Positions 41,251-51,807 are shown, counted from the stretch's first letter. The stretch is DNA of 64,000 nucleotides from Tetraselmis striata (GCA_006384855.1 VCJN01001256.1:1-64000); one strand, 5' to 3'. Translations and numbers: made by a program. Notes: generated from the letters alone by a model not told the origin.

Positions 41251-41589
41251 CAAGGAGAGTGGAGTGCAGTGGTGTGGTGTGGAGTGGGGCGAGGAGTGAA
41301 ATCTCCAACAGGGTGGGCCACTGGGGCGCGCAAAATGGCGCGAAGTAGCGCCGCCACCTAGGTGAGGCGGATAGTACCTTACGCGAAAGAGGGCGCGAAG
41401 AGGACACGCCGATTTGTCATTTTTAGTACTCTCGCATAATATTGCATTGCACCTGAAATGTGTACGAAAAGTGGGTACATATTCCAGCCCAAGCGATCAC
41501 GTGGGGGGCACATTTTTGAGTCCAGGAATAGTACCGTTTTGACTCAAAAATGCACCTTGTACCGGATCGCGCCAGCGGGAATTGTACCG
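41251..41589. other. Junction region with ggactcaaa arms
   Basis: Short non-coding stretch. At about 41505-41560 it has ggggggcacatttttgagtcc and ttttgactcaaaaatgcacc, arms related to the hairpin at 2709-2773. It borders the cut end of DIRS-like element 2. Confidence 0.45.
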
Positions 41590-43161
41590 TGGAAGTTGTG
41601 CGTTTTCCATCGACGCAAATCTGTCTATGGTGTGGGGACCCCACAAGCGTTGCAGGTACGCGAATATCCGCGGATTGAGCTGCCAGTTGGCGTCGCCCGG
41701 CTCCGTGCTGAGTCGGTCCGCCCAAACGTTGGCCGCGGACTGGATGTAACGGGGCCTGATGGAGATGTCGTGGATGTCAAGGAGGTGCCATAGCGTGCGG
41801 AGCTCCTCCATCATGACCGGCGACCGAGAGGTAAGGTTGGTCAGCGCTGCCACCACGGCCATGTTGTCCTCGTGCAGCAGCAAGACGCGCCGTCCTCGAA
41901 GCTGCGGCATGAACGATTCAACCGCGTGACGTACCGCGCGAAGCTCCTTCCACGTGATGTGATGCGCGCGGTCGTCCTCGTACCAGAAGCCGCGCGACTG
42001 GTAAGCGCAGTTGTCGTTCAAGACAGTCCCCCATCCATATGAGCTGGAGTCCGCGTGTAGATCTCCACCGGCTTGTACATAGAGCGACCGTTGTGCTGCG
42101 CAAGTAGCTGTGTCCACCATTCCAGATCGCGGCGGAGCTGGTTTGTCATCTTGACGCGCCCGCCCCAGCCCTGCCGGGTTGCGAGGACGCAGTGCAGCTC
42201 TCGCAAGAAGGATCGGGCCGGCCCAATTGCCAAGTACATAAACTGAGCCTTTCCCGCAAAAGACGCCAGCTGCCGGGCCGGGAGCCAGGGCTTGTCGCAG
42301 GCTGCGCGGCCCATGAGAGAGCGGGCGGCCTTGGCCAGCGCGATGAGCTTCTCCTCGGGGGCGCGGAACTCGCCGCGCTTCAGGTCGATGATCAACCCCA
42401 AGTGAGGGCCGACTTGTGTGGGCTCCCAAACTCCCTTGTTGGGGTTGCGCAGCAGGCCGAGGCGGTCCAACAGGGTGTCCAACCGGACGCGCAGCTCCAG
42501 GGCTGCTTCGCGGGAGTCCGCGAGGAAAAGAAGTCGTCCATGTAGGGTAGGAGCCGCTCGCCCCGCCAGCGAGTGTTGCGCAGGAAACGGCGAGTAGGCT
42601 TGGACGAGGCCGTGGGAGGTGATGATGGGTCGCGCCGCTTTAGGGGCGTCCGCAGGTAGTCCGTAAAGGCCGCTGTCAACTTACATAAGTAGTATGACGA
42701 GCATGTCCAGCCCATCGGTAGGCACGCCAGTCGCCACAACTCCCCCCGGTAGTTCACAGTGAAGAAGTCGTGGTCCTCCTCCCGGATCCCGAGGGCGTAG
42801 TAGCCATCGGCCAGGTCCATCGAAACAAACCAGTCGCCTGCGCGCCATGTGCCGCAGGTGCTTGAGCGTCTCGTAGGACATCTTGAGGGTCTTGCACCAC
42901 TTGTTGAGCTCCCGTAGGTCGGTGATGAGGCGCCACTTGTTGGTGCCGGGCTTGGGGACTAGAAACATTCTGGATACCCACTTTGTCGCAACGTCCTCGC
43001 TCCCACGCGCCAAAAGCCTCGAAGCGGGGTAGATCCGTAGCCACGAAGTCCAGTTGTGCTTGAATGGCGTCGCTTATGTAGAGATGCCGTGGTTGTAGGG
43101 GCGAGGGCGCTGTCCGGGCGTTCTCGAAGCGGATCCGGACTCCTTGGCGGATCCAGCTCAA
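41590..43161 (-). CDS. DIRS reverse transcriptase and RNase H
   Basis: Motifs in order: WVSRMFLVPKPGTNKWRLI, TDLRELNKWCKTLKMSYETL, DLADGYYALGIREEDHDFF, LPMGWTCSSYYLCK, LLPYMDDFFSS (catalytic), NPNKGVWEP, the connection SFAGKAQFMYLAIGPARSF, and RNase H (ADSSSYGWGTVLND, then LHEDNMAVVAALTNLT). These are the classic DIRS-group signatures and run parallel to element 1. The C-terminal WGPHTIDRFASMENAQLPRY is the last recognisable part. Broken. Confidence 0.78.
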
Positions 43162-44268
43162 GACTTGTCCGCTCGCGCCGATGCTCTCTCAGTCGCGCCA
43201 TCTTCTCCGCACACGGTGTCGCATGTAGAGGGAGGTAGGCGTAAAGGAGTCGGCGCGGCGGGCCACACTGTCACTTGGTGACCTTGGCCTTGTCGGCTGA
43301 TGCGGCCGTCGGTGCGGCCTTCCGCGCTGCTGCGGCTTGCTCGCGTTGCTTGCGCCTCTCGGCAGACTCGGTGGGGGTGGGCTAGCCGGGGGCGGCCTTG
43401 GCGAACACGGCCGCGGCACGGGCCTTGCCCGCTACTGCGGAGAGGCTGATCTCGAGGGTCTTGTCGTCGATCGCTCAACGGAATTGGTCGAGTTGCCAGG
43501 ACACGGCGATGCGTCTTGGGGTGCACAACTTGGCGTGGGCGAGCTCGGCGAAAAGTCGGTCCGCTTCCGTAGCCGTTGATCCGTTCTTGGCGAGCTAGAG
43601 ATATCCCAACTGGGAACGGGTGGCCTCCTCCGTCACCAAGTGGGTACTGCGGTAGCATGCTCGGAGGTCGGCAAGGGCCGCAGCCTTGCTTTCCGCCGTA
43701 GCAGATTCGGTCGAAAGCGACTCCAGAGCGCCGTGCATCGCCTCGTTGGCGCAGCTACTGAAGAAGGCATAGCAGCCTAGGTGCAGGTACTCGTCGTACG
43801 CTGCATGTCTCCGCTTCTCCGCGAGCCCGCGGGCGGTGTCGTCGGTCAGGGTCCACAGGCGAGGCTCGTCATAGTCGCGCGGGGGTTGCTCCAGACCGGG
43901 GGGGATGACTCGGCCGTAGTAGGCAAAGTCGACGTACTCGAGCTCGTTGTCGGGTTCGTCTAGCTCAACAGGAAGGGGCTCTGGCGCTCCTTGCTCACCA
44001 CCTTCGGACGCAGGTGCGCCTGCGGGGTTAGTTGGCTCGGTGCCTTCGGGAGGAGGTGAGTTGCGGGGGGGGGGGGGGGGGGGGGCGTTGCCTGTCGAGC
44101 GAGCAAGGCAACCGTAGCAGCCTCGAACTGCCCGGCCAGCCGCTTCTCTAGAGCTTCCGCTTGGGCCGTCGGGCGTTTTCCCAACTCCCCTACAGATGCC
44201 GCTGCGGCGCCGCCCGGGGCGTCGCCGACACGGGCGGCGTCTTCCGGTAATAAAGGGCGAGGGGGCAT
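43162..44268 (-). CDS. DIRS gag-like first frame
   Basis: Starts MPPRPLLPEDAARVGD. It has a helical, Ala-rich part (EALEKRLAGQFEAATVALLA), a proline run (a C/G homopolymer in DNA near 44070), then a region reading AYDEYLHLGCYAFFSSCANE and later Lys/Ala-rich coils. Position before RT and lack of enzyme motifs suggest the nucleic acid-binding ORF1 of DIRS elements. Broken. Confidence 0.45.
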
Positions 44269-44270
44269 CG

Positions 44271-44950
44271 TGCTGTCTCGGGGTGGGGAAGGTTTAGCGG
44301 GGAGGCTGAGGCTCGGGTCCGAGTCGGCTTAGAGGAAGCTAACACTCTGCTCGACAACTGGAGTCGAGATTGTTAGTGCGCGAGCCGGTTGAGGCGAGCG
44401 CAAAGCAGAGAGTGCCGGTGCCCGAGGGTGGATCCCTCAGGTCGTGGCGCTGGTGCTGGCCGGCAGGCCTTAGTCCGTGCGCCGACCGCGGGGGTCGTGC
44501 GCAATATAACATAGCTAATGTACTATAAACCTCTAAATGACTACATTTGACCATTTACAACGGGTGCTAGTACGAGTGCGCGGATGCCGCACGCACTAGT
44601 AATCCTTACTCCTACCTCGGATGAGTACCTCGAGCACTCATTTTATTGTGGGTATACCCGAGGCTGATGATTATCAGCCATTAGGATTGTAGAACCCTAA
44701 ACCATGTATATATATGCACACACAGCACACACACACACACACACACGTATATACATATACATATATATATATATAATATATTTTTTGTGTGCTGTGTACA
44801 TGCTTTGTATATACTATGTATTTGCTTTGACAAACAAAAACAGACACAGAAACGAAAAATGAAAAATTCAAATCGCAACAATTTGATTACATCGCAATTG
44901 CGACAAGCTAATACATAGCAGCTTGGAAACGATTACATTGGAGACTATTA
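44271..44950. other. Intergenic region with CA/TA microsatellite
   Basis: No gene. A compound (CA)n(TA)n microsatellite is at 44705-44781. The palindromic gctgatgattatcagcca at about 44660 also occurs near 33935, with a similar gatgccgc word upstream in both. Confidence 0.6.
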
Positions 44951-45298
44951 CTATGCTTCGCTGTTAGCAGATTCATGTTCCTCGCGCGCGCGTTTTGCGG
45001 CCACTTTGTCGTTGTTCACATTCACTGTCAGAATGTTGATCTTCTTCGCCATCTTGTATTGGTCGATATCGTCGATGAGCGAATGGTCAAGCATCCATCG
45101 CGTTGGGTGCGACATGGACAGTTGCACACCGTCGTCTTCGATGTAGTCGATCTCGTTCTTGATCATGTACTCCTTTATGGTCCGATCAAGGCGGTTCATC
45201 GTGTTGCAAATCTTCTTCCATTCGTTGAATCACTTGACGTACTGTGCAAGCTCGCGCTGCATCTTATCGGAGAGCTCATCGGCCTTCACGCACGCCAT
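44951..45298 (-). CDS. Small unrecognised PLV protein
   Basis: Begins MACVKADELSDKMQRELAQY and ends with a charged tail (KRAREEHESANSEA). Helical, acidic, without a membrane segment. It is the leftmost frame with the codon character of the PLV and is transcribed outward. Function unknown. Broken. Confidence 0.4.
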
Positions 45299-45860
45299 GG
45301 CGATTGGTTAAAAGTGATTGGGGTATTGTAGCGAGTCCTTTGGAGTGGGTGTGGTGGAAATGATGTTGCACCTAGCTCTCTGCGCGGCTTTATTTTATGG
45401 AATTGCACGCGCTCCGCTCGCGGCCGTTGGATGGCGCCGTTGCGGTGGTCCGGCGTTCCCGTGTTCCCATGTTCCCGTTTTCAGGGCCTTCAGAAATTTT
45501 TTTTTGCAGAAATTCGTGTACTTGTTCCGAACCGGTACAAAACAATCGTTCTATAGGCAAACTTTCAGTGAAAGTTTGGGAACATGGGAACACCCAGCTG
45601 CTTTTTTACACTTTTCGGACATTCCGATGCGGTGTCTATGTGATTTCGTGTTCCCAAGTGGATTTTCAATTTGGGAACAAACTGCCGGGAGCACGGGACC
45701 GCAACGCTTTGCCCGCGCATCCCGCCGCCCGTGGTCCGCCGCCGCCGCCAAATCATCGCGGTGTTCTCTCGCTCTCTCGCTCGCTCTCTCGCCCTGCCGC
45801 CCGGCCTCGGTACTTAAGCAGAAGACCGCGTGACTCGGTGCAGTACTTAGGCAGAACACA
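45299..45860. other. PLV spacer, no gene assigned
   Basis: Several copies of the word gttccca/tgggaac lie at 45455-45675 in both orientations. GC-rich toward the right. Overlapping frames are not convincing. Confidence 0.4.
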
Positions 45861-45958
45861 CCGAGACTCTCAAACGCACCGCGCAAGACTCTCAAACGCA
45901 CCGAGACTCTCAAACGCACCGAGACTCTCAAACGTACCGAGACTCTCAAACGCACCGC
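45861..45958. repeat. 18 bp minisatellite, five to six units
   Basis: Units of the form gagactctcaaacgcacc, with slight variation, end exactly at the stop of the fibre-like gene at 45961. Confidence 0.85.
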
Positions 45959-45960
45959 GA

Positions 45961-46788
45961 CTAATTGAGCAGCACGATCTTGTCTACGGCCGGCCTATTT
46001 CGGGCATGAGCATTCACGCTCATTCGGTAGTGTGTGTACAAAGCTGGGCTCGTGACTATGCCTTGAAATACATTTGCCTCATCTGAACTCGTATTGTACT
46101 CCGAATCGAAATCAGCTTGGAAGAAGGGGTTTGTCGCTTTCTCCGAGAAAGTGATCGTTTTGTACGATATGTTGTTGAACGTGGCTAACACGGTCCAACT
46201 CGTTGCGTCGTATCTACCCTCGAGCTGGAACGAAGTGACTCTGAGACCATACCATGCTTCCGTACTCCAAAGTCCGATAGAGCGCACCGTGACCGCCACG
46301 GGCAACTGAATAGTTAGAAAGTGAGGGGGCGAAGCTGACGAGTTGGCCGACCATCCACCATTATACCACCCATGTATCCGGCTAAAAACATAAAACCCCC
46401 GATAGTTTGCGGACGCCACACTTGATTCGGTGACCGTGTAGCCTTGGTCGGCGTTCGCCGTGAGGGCGGGGATCCAAGTGGAAGTGACGCCCGCCGTTGT
46501 TATGTTCCCGAGCGGCATGATGGCGGACTCGTTCCCCGCGACATCGATCACCTCCACCCGGAACCAATACTGCGTTCCGGGTTCGAGCCCCCCCTTCACG
46601 AGGTTGCCGGTGTCTTTCGTTGAGCCGGTGCGGAAATACCAGCTGATATCGTCGTACACCCCCACGGGGATGGTGTTGGCCGTGTTGTGGTAGAGCCGCA
46701 CTTCGCCGATCCCGGACGCCATTTTACGTTTCGTGGGATCAAATGTCAATGCAATATGATGATGAGTTGGCTTGTCAAGACCCTCCAA
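45961..46788 (-). CDS. PLV fibre-like protein: FN3-like and discoidin-like domains
   Basis: 275 residues in one frame. Residues about 25-95 read as a fibronectin type III-like domain (GLEPGTQYWFRVEVIDVAGN). Residues about 110-270 resemble an F5/8 type C (discoidin) jelly roll, with a WSANSSASPPHFLTIQLP strand pair, SIGLWSTEAWYGLRVTSFQL and a final HYRMSVNA. Discoidin domains commonly bind sugars or lipids, so a role in attachment to the host surface is inferred. No signal peptide. It reads outward from the ATPase cluster, with its 3' end at the minisatellite. An upstream ATG (M23) is an alternative start. Confidence 0.65.
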   Translation of the reverse strand: MEGLDKPTHHHIALTFDPTKRKMASGIGEVRLYHNTANTIPVGVYDDISWYFRTGSTKDTGNLVKGGLEPGTQYWFRVEVIDVAGNESAIMPLGNITTAGVTSTWIPALTANADQGYTVTESSVASANYRGFYVFSRIHGWYNGGWSANSSASPPHFLTIQLPVAVTVRSIGLWSTEAWYGLRVTSFQLEGRYDATSWTVLATFNNISYKTITFSEKATNPFFQADFDSEYNTSSDEANVFQGIVTSPALYTHYRMSVNAHARNRPAVDKIVLLN

Positions 46789-47192
46789 GCTATCGGGATA
46801 GCGAGCTATCTGACAACGGCCTGGAAATACCGCAAGAGCATGTTGTCGCTAAGCGCAGAGTTCCGAGAAAAGGAGGCGGAGCTTCAGGAAGCAAAGGCGG
46901 AGCTGCAGGAAGCAAAGGCGGAGCTCAGGGAGATGAGGGAGACCACCAGGTGGCAAATGGGGCTTCTAGAACACCTCCAGTTCGACGAAATGCAATAGAC
47001 GAGTTTATCGAATCCGAGTTTTTCAAGAGCGGGGCGTGGAAGAGGAAGGCCGAGGAGCCCACGCCCGACCCGCCCCGCATGCGGAAGCCGCGGGCGCCGC
47101 CTAGGGCTAGAAAGCAGCCGAAGCAAGCGGACGAGCCGGCGCCGCAGTATGAAGAGCGAGCTGACTTTTACGACTCAGTGATAATCGCTTGA
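46743..47192 (+). CDS. PLV protein with PPxY motif, overlapping frame
   Basis: 149 residues. The N terminus holds DPPSYRDSE, a PPxY motif of the kind used by viral late domains to recruit host NEDD4-type ligases. A Gly/Ser/Lys-rich middle follows, then a conserved-looking helix (NAIDEFIESEFFKSGAWKRK), a basic Pro-rich stretch and ERADFYDSVIIA. Its first half overlaps the membrane/coil protein at 46756-46998 in another phase. The ATPase gene starts at its stop (47189). Function not established. Confidence 0.5.
   Translation: MSMQYDDELACQDPPSYRDSELSDNGLEIPQEHVVAKRRVPRKGGGASGSKGGAAGSKGGAQGDEGDHQVANGASRTPPVRRNAIDEFIESEFFKSGAWKRKAEEPTPDPPRMRKPRAPPRARKQPKQADEPAPQYEERADFYDSVIIA
46756..46998 (+). 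CDS. PLV small membrane-anchored coiled-coil protein
   Basis: 80 residues from the first of three ATG codons. A hydrophobic N-terminal stretch (SWLVKTLQAIGIASYLTTAW) is followed by a continuous coiled coil with repeated KEAELQEAKAELQEAKAEL. Layout suggests a small virion or membrane protein. It is wholly overlapped by the 46743 frame. The complete frame and regular heptads support it as real. Confidence 0.5.
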   Translation: MMMSWLVKTLQAIGIASYLTTAWKYRKSMLSLSAEFREKEAELQEAKAELQEAKAELREMRETTRWQMGLLEHLQFDEMQ

Positions 47193-47925
47193 TTAAACTA
47201 AAATCAGGCATGCATATCGACAAACGGCCGAAGATTGTAATGAAGCCCCCAAAGTTCAAATGCGACGTTAAGATCCACCCTCAAATCCAGAGCCCCTTGC
47301 CCGACACGTCGTTCTTCATGACGCTCATCGGGAGCGCGGGGAGCGGGAAGACGTTGATGGTCAACATGCTGCGGAGCCCGGAAATGTAATTCCATGCGTT
47401 CAAGCATGTGCACCTGGTCATGCCGCCCCATTCGCTTGCCTCGATCGATGTCAAAATATTCAAAAAGCACGACAAGTGCTACGACGAGCTGGATTGGTCC
47501 ACCCTCGATGGCATTCACGAGAAACTGAAGACGGCTTCGGACGAGGAAGAGTTCTCGCTTCTAGTGATAGACGACCAGACGGCGGCGCTCAAAGATAGGG
47601 ACGTGCAGCGGCTCATGAAGCTGATAATCTACAATCGTCGCCACCTTCGCACTTCGATATTGATGCTCGTATAGAGCTTTAACGCCATCCCGCTGACCGT
47701 GCGAAAAACCATCTCGCACTTTGCCATGCTGAAACCCCGTAACAAGCGCGAATACGGGGCCATATTCAAGGAGCTGATATTCCTCGACCCTCACACCGCG
47801 GACAACCTCATGCGCTTTGTGTTCAGGGAAAGGTACGAATTCCTGTTCCGCGACGTCGAGAAAAGCGTATTCTACAAGATATTTGATCGTATTAACTTAA
47901 ATGCCGAGAAGACAACGAAATCCAG
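47189..47925 (+). CDS. PLV packaging ATPase (A32/FtsK-like)
   Basis: Genome-packaging ATPase that pumps viral DNA into the capsid. Walker A is MTLIGSAGSGKTLMVNML. Walker B is FSLLVIDDQTAAL. A sensor-like NRRHLRTSILMLV strand and a C-terminal helical part (FRERYEFLFRDVEKSVFYKI) follow, as in PLV, virophage and NCLDV homologues of about 230-250 residues. It lies between small virion genes and upstream of the capsid genes, the usual morphogenesis block. Broken, with about two interruptions. Confidence 0.85.
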
Positions 47926-48430
47926 CAATCGCAAAGCGGAGCCGAGGAAGAAGGCGGCGGCGCGAGGAGGTAAACGCAAGCATGGATCCAAGGCCGGCGG
48001 CAGGAAGGACCAGAACGTGACTCCGAATGTCACCGTGCGCGTGTCGGGCGGCCGAGGCGGACCCCGGGGAGGCGGCGGTGCGGGGGGCGGCGGCGGATCG
48101 GGCGGCGGCGGGGGCATATCCTATCCCGTGCACATCTTTGCAACCTACTCGATGGGCCACCCCGTGCAAGTGACAAAGCTGCCGGACAACTCTTTTCAGC
48201 CAAGTGACTTTGGTGGAGGGGGCAAACCCCCGCCCTCGGGACCGCCGAAGCCCCCTCCTTCGTCCACGTTCTATGGATCGCAATCCGATGTTAGCAAAAG
48301 CGAAATCCTGGACAAATTCTTCCGTTATGTTGTGGTTATTATTCTATTGTGGTTACAGAGAAGTGAGCAGGCCCGGTGCGCCGAACGCCTATATGGCGGG
48401 CGCCATGCGGTGCCCGCGGCGCGTGCGTAG
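47926..48430 (+). CDS. Basic, glycine-rich PLV protein
   Basis: Follows the ATPase in the same frame. Contains a strongly basic segment (KKAAARGGKRKHGSKAGGRK), long Gly/Pro runs, a middle SYPVHIFATYSMGHPVQVTK, and a hydrophobic C-terminal helix (YVVVIILLWL). It may be a separate minor virion protein rather than a tail of the ATPase. Not recognised. Confidence 0.4.
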
Positions 48431-49058
48431 CGCGGTGCTCGTACCACTCAGCTATGTGCTAACGTACTTATACGCATACCCTAGCTACATTGTTTGGTGT
48501 GCAGCAGTGGCAGCAACACTGGTGTCAACATCCCCTCCCAATGTCGCAAGGGGATGCGACATCGGCAAAGCAGCAGGGGTTTCGGCTGCTAACGCTAGTC
48601 GCTAGCCTAGAGAGGCAGCCCGCCATGCCCTGGCCTCGGCATGGATCGGGGCAGATCCTCTAGGGAGTCTGACGGCGCCGGCTGTCGAGCGGATAAAAAG
48701 TCGCGGGTGGCCAATTCTCCTTGGCGCTGGTGTGCCCAGCTTCGCATGCGACTTCATACTAGTCGACGAGCGATGCCCGAATTTTCCAGTCGGCCGAGCC
48801 GAGAGTATCTTCGGGCGGGAACTGCGGGGCGCGGCAGTCGCTGGCGTCGTGGTAGCTGGCGAGCGAGCCCGTACATGGCGGTCGCTGGCGTCATGGTAGC
48901 CAGCGTTCGGGTGTGCACTTTAGATGTAGGTGCGCAAACAACTTGTCGAGTGTCGAGGCCCCTTTCTGGCTGCGGTGGTCTCGGTTTTATGTCCGGGCTT
49001 CCCGCCAAGACGGACTTCTTCCGTTGCAATTCTCCGCATATGCGTCGACACAACGGGC
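48431..49058. other. PLV spacer, no gene assigned
   Basis: Overlapping short frames on both strands; none resembles a viral protein. Base composition of 48360-48720 looks more like the surrounding genome than the flanking viral genes. Confidence 0.35.
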
Positions 49059-49613
49059 ATGTCCGTGGATTCCACCCAAATTTCCATGTATTCTAAGCAG
49101 CCTTCCGCCCCGTTGGATATGGTGTCTGACACGAGCATGCCGAGCTCCTCACGGGGGTCATGGTCTCCGAAAAGGCTGCATAAGCCATCCGTTCATATGC
49201 ACGGTGTCCAAGAGACGCCGCGCGCACCCGCTAGCGGCAAATCCATAGCCGAGAGTGCTACATCGCGAACGCATGGCTCGATTACATTAGAACCGGGCCT
49301 CAGCTCGATGTCGGCGGCTACGCAACAGAACGACTTGTGGCGCCCCGCACGGTCGTTTCATTCACTCGTTGGTACCGAATCCATACTAAACAGACCCCCT
49401 AGCGTCCCGTCCCGGAGTCGCTCCCGGCTTGATATTCCCAGGCGTGGGCCACCGAGCGAGGAAAGTGTGAATGTTCTAGCTCTAGTGCAAAAAATCTCAG
49501 CCAGATCCGACCCGGAATACTTGGCGAATAAATCGAATAACGAGAAAATAAAGAAACTCCAAGAGGCACGCCGGCTAGTGAAGGAGGATAAGAGGAGATG
49601 GAACAAGAAGTAG
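49059..49613 (+). CDS. Unrecognised PLV protein with charged C-terminal helix
   Basis: About 184 residues from MSVDSTQISMYSKQ. The first two thirds are Ser/Pro/Arg-rich and probably disordered. The last third is helical and charged (YLANKSNNEKIKKLQEARRL, ending KRRWNKK). It sits between the ATPase and the small Gly/Ala-rich protein, within the morphogenesis block. Start uncertain: the frame is open further upstream. Confidence 0.4.
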   Translation: MSVDSTQISMYSKQPSAPLDMVSDTSMPSSSRGSWSPKRLHKPSVHMHGVQETPRAPASGKSIAESATSRTHGSITLEPGLSSMSAATQQNDLWRPARSFHSLVGTESILNRPPSVPSRSRSRLDIPRRGPPSEESVNVLALVQKISARSDPEYLANKSNNEKIKKLQEARRLVKEDKRRWNKK

Positions 49614-49659
49614 TGTTTTTTACCGCAACGCTAATTGTCTGCGATGATCGTGAATACAT

Positions 49660-50040
49660 ATGACGTTCTTTGGCAAGCTTGGACACACTTTCAAATCCTT
49701 CGGGAGCAAAGTAGCTGGCGCGGCCCCCTTCTTGGGGCACAAGGTGGGCAGCGGGCTCATGACTCTCGCCCCCGCGGTCTCGGTGCTCAGCCCGACAGTC
49801 GGGGCCGGGTTTGCGGCGGCCGGGGCGGCGGCGCAGGGCATTGGCGTGCTTGGTGACGTCGGCATGAAGGCCCTCTCTGGCGGGGGCGTGGACTTTGGCC
49901 AAGCGAAAGCGGCTTACGGCCAAGTCAAGGGGGGCATGCAAAGCGTCAAAGCGGCGCACCAAAGCGGCTCGAATCGTAGCGGATTAAAGCGGCGGGACTA
50001 CCCCCCTCCTCGCAAAAATAAAGTTCTCAGCATTATTTAA
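49660..50040 (+). CDS. PLV Gly/Ala-rich protein, possibly protein VI-like
   Basis: 126 residues: an amphipathic start (MTFFGKLGHTFKSFGSKVAG), two Gly/Ala-rich hydrophobic helices (VSVLSPTVGAGFAAAGAAAQ), and a basic tail ending PPPRKNKVLSII. Size, amphipathic N terminus and placement directly before the capsid gene recall the membrane-active protein VI-like minor capsid proteins of adenoviruses and Polintons. This is inference from layout, not a sequence match. It reads as one intact frame. Confidence 0.5.
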   Translation: MTFFGKLGHTFKSFGSKVAGAAPFLGHKVGSGLMTLAPAVSVLSPTVGAGFAAAGAAAQGIGVLGDVGMKALSGGGVDFGQAKAAYGQVKGGMQSVKAAHQSGSNRSGLKRRDYPPPRKNKVLSII

Positions 50041-50041
50041 A

Positions 50042-51252
50042 ATGCCAGTTAGCGATACCCTTGTCTTCAAGCCCAAGCCCGCCTCTATCGCCGGCACCAC
50101 CCACCGACAGACCGTGCCCGCCTACAATGGCACCACGTTCGGGGGTCAACAGACCATCCTCAGCAACATCCCGTGCGGCCGCCGTGGGTACTACCTCAAC
50201 ACCCGGATGTCCTACCTGCGGTTTTCCGTGAAGAACAAAGACACCGCCAATACCTTCAAGCCCGATTACACGGCGGCGTCGTTTATCCAATCTGTCGTTG
50301 TACCACGGCGCGAATCTCCTTGAGCAGATTCACGAGTACAACGCTCTCTTTCATCTTTTCATGGACCTGCAAGGTTCGTTCGAGGAACTCATCGGTGCGG
50401 AGAACATTCTGTACGGAACCAGTGGGACCACCAAGCGCGAAGGGGCCACCCTCGCGGCTTGCTCCACCACCTACTTTTGCATTCCGCTCATGTCGGGCAT
50501 AATCGGCGGGCTTCAATCTAAGTATCTGCCAACGGGTATCATGACCGGGGGCGATCGGAGGCTAGAACTCACGCTCGCCGCCACCAATGCCGCCGTGGTT
50601 GGCACGGCTCCCGATTGGGAGATCGGCAACGTCGAGTTGCAGCTCGAGTACGTGGAGGTTACAAGCGAGGTTGACCGCATGATTCAGCATGCCAACCCGC
50701 GGTATGTCATCTCGTACGAGTCTTTCGCCAAATACACCAACTCTATCGAGTCCGCAGAGGGCCACATTAACAAGCTCACCCCCGCGCGGTTCTCGTCCCT
50801 CAAAACCCTCTACACAATCTTCCGCAAGCAGGCGGACCTTACCACCGCCGCGTCCAAGTCCGTTACCTCGCGCCCAATATGCGAATTGGTATTACTCGGT
50901 GTCGGGCGAAAACGTGCCTTCCACGCCCGTGCGCGAAGAAGTCGAGTCCTCCGCGGAGCTGCAAAAGGCTCTCCACGTGTTTGGAAGCGCAGACAATAAT
51001 ACCATTTTCACCCTCGCTAATTGCACGGGCGCGGCGGGCGGCTCCGCCGATAACGCCTTTGCCATAGGCCAGAGCCTCGAAGTGCTCAGCCACAAGAGCA
51101 CGCTGACCGAGAGTGGCAAGAACACCCTCAACACCAACTGCTACTTGCCCGGGAACGTGACCCCTGGAGGCGTCGTGTACCAAATCAGGACATGGGCTCA
51201 CATGGATTGCGTGCTCGTTATAGCGAACGGAATAGCCACTTCTGCAGTTTGA
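50042..51252 (+). CDS. PLV major capsid protein (double jelly roll)
   Basis: Main shell protein. It starts MPVSDTLVFKPKPASIAGTT, 2 bp after the previous stop. Features typical of PLV/Polinton capsid proteins include a beta-rich first half, the helix-turn EQIHEYNALFHLFMDL, LTLAATNAAVVGTAPDWEIG leading to NVELQLEYVEV, and a C-terminal YQIRTWAHMDCVLVIANGIA. The span (about 400 codons) is in the usual range for double-jelly-roll capsid proteins of small PLVs. Broken, with about three interruptions. Confidence 0.75.
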
Positions 51253-51291
51253 TCCGGGTGCAATCTTTTGCCCACTTCTACGCGCAGGCGG

Positions 51292-51780
51292 ATGACGGTC
51301 CACCGCATCTTCGTTAGCTCCGAGCCGCGCACATCCGGCCACCGCGGGGACTTCGTCGAAGACATCTCGAAGGAGTTCGCGCGATTCGACTCGAGGCGGG
51401 TGATGTGCGCCGTGGAATTCTGCGATGTCGTCAGATACACGAGCGAGGGGGACGGCTACGTGGCCAAACCCGCAATCTCGTCGGGCTTCCTTCTCGAGGC
51501 GCCGGACATGCGAGCGGCTAATTCGTATGAAAGCTGGAGTGGGAATTCGAGCTGCGCGCTAACCCTCCTGCAGACTTACGCCACCGCGGGCGTGTACGGC
51601 CTCGCACACGACGTACCATACGTGCGTCGCAAGCACCTCGACGTGGAGGTGGACTTTGACTTTGTGAAGCGTCTCGGATGCATGCGCTTCCGGCTGCGCC
51701 GATGCGCCTCTGAGTTTGGGGCCGTCGACGACTTCTCCCTCGCCAGCGAAAGCGATGACTTGGAGGCGTGGGCGTTCTAG
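51292..51780 (+). CDS. PLV minor virion protein 1
   Basis: 162 residues from the ATG at 51292. The start HRIFVSSEPRTSGHRGDF matches a pattern common at the N terminus of minor virion proteins of PLVs and large DNA viruses (I-F-x-S-S-x-x-R-T-S-G-x-x-x-D-F). A beta-rich middle follows and a C-terminal FRLRRCASEFGAVDDF. It comes right after the capsid gene, where a penton or vertex protein is usual. Confidence 0.5.
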   Translation: MTVHRIFVSSEPRTSGHRGDFVEDISKEFARFDSRRVMCAVEFCDVVRYTSEGDGYVAKPAISSGFLLEAPDMRAANSYESWSGNSSCALTLLQTYATAGVYGLAHDVPYVRRKHLDVEVDFDFVKRLGCMRFRLRRCASEFGAVDDFSLASESDDLEAWAF

Positions 51781-51807
51781 CTTTTGTTCCGGGAGCCGTG
51801 CAAGTGC

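Larger units (their letters stand above)
41590..44270 (-). mobile_element. DIRS-like retroelement 2
   Basis: Minus-strand order: a gag-like first frame (44268 to about 43160), then reverse transcriptase and RNase H, ending within the region that precedes the Dam-like domain in element 1. Related to but distinct from element 1. No terminal repeats or recombinase were found. Broken, with several interruptions. Confidence 0.75.

Noticed and set aside
44674-44881. Hydrophobic frames with Tyr/Cys/Val runs.
   Set aside because: They derive from the CA/TA microsatellite.
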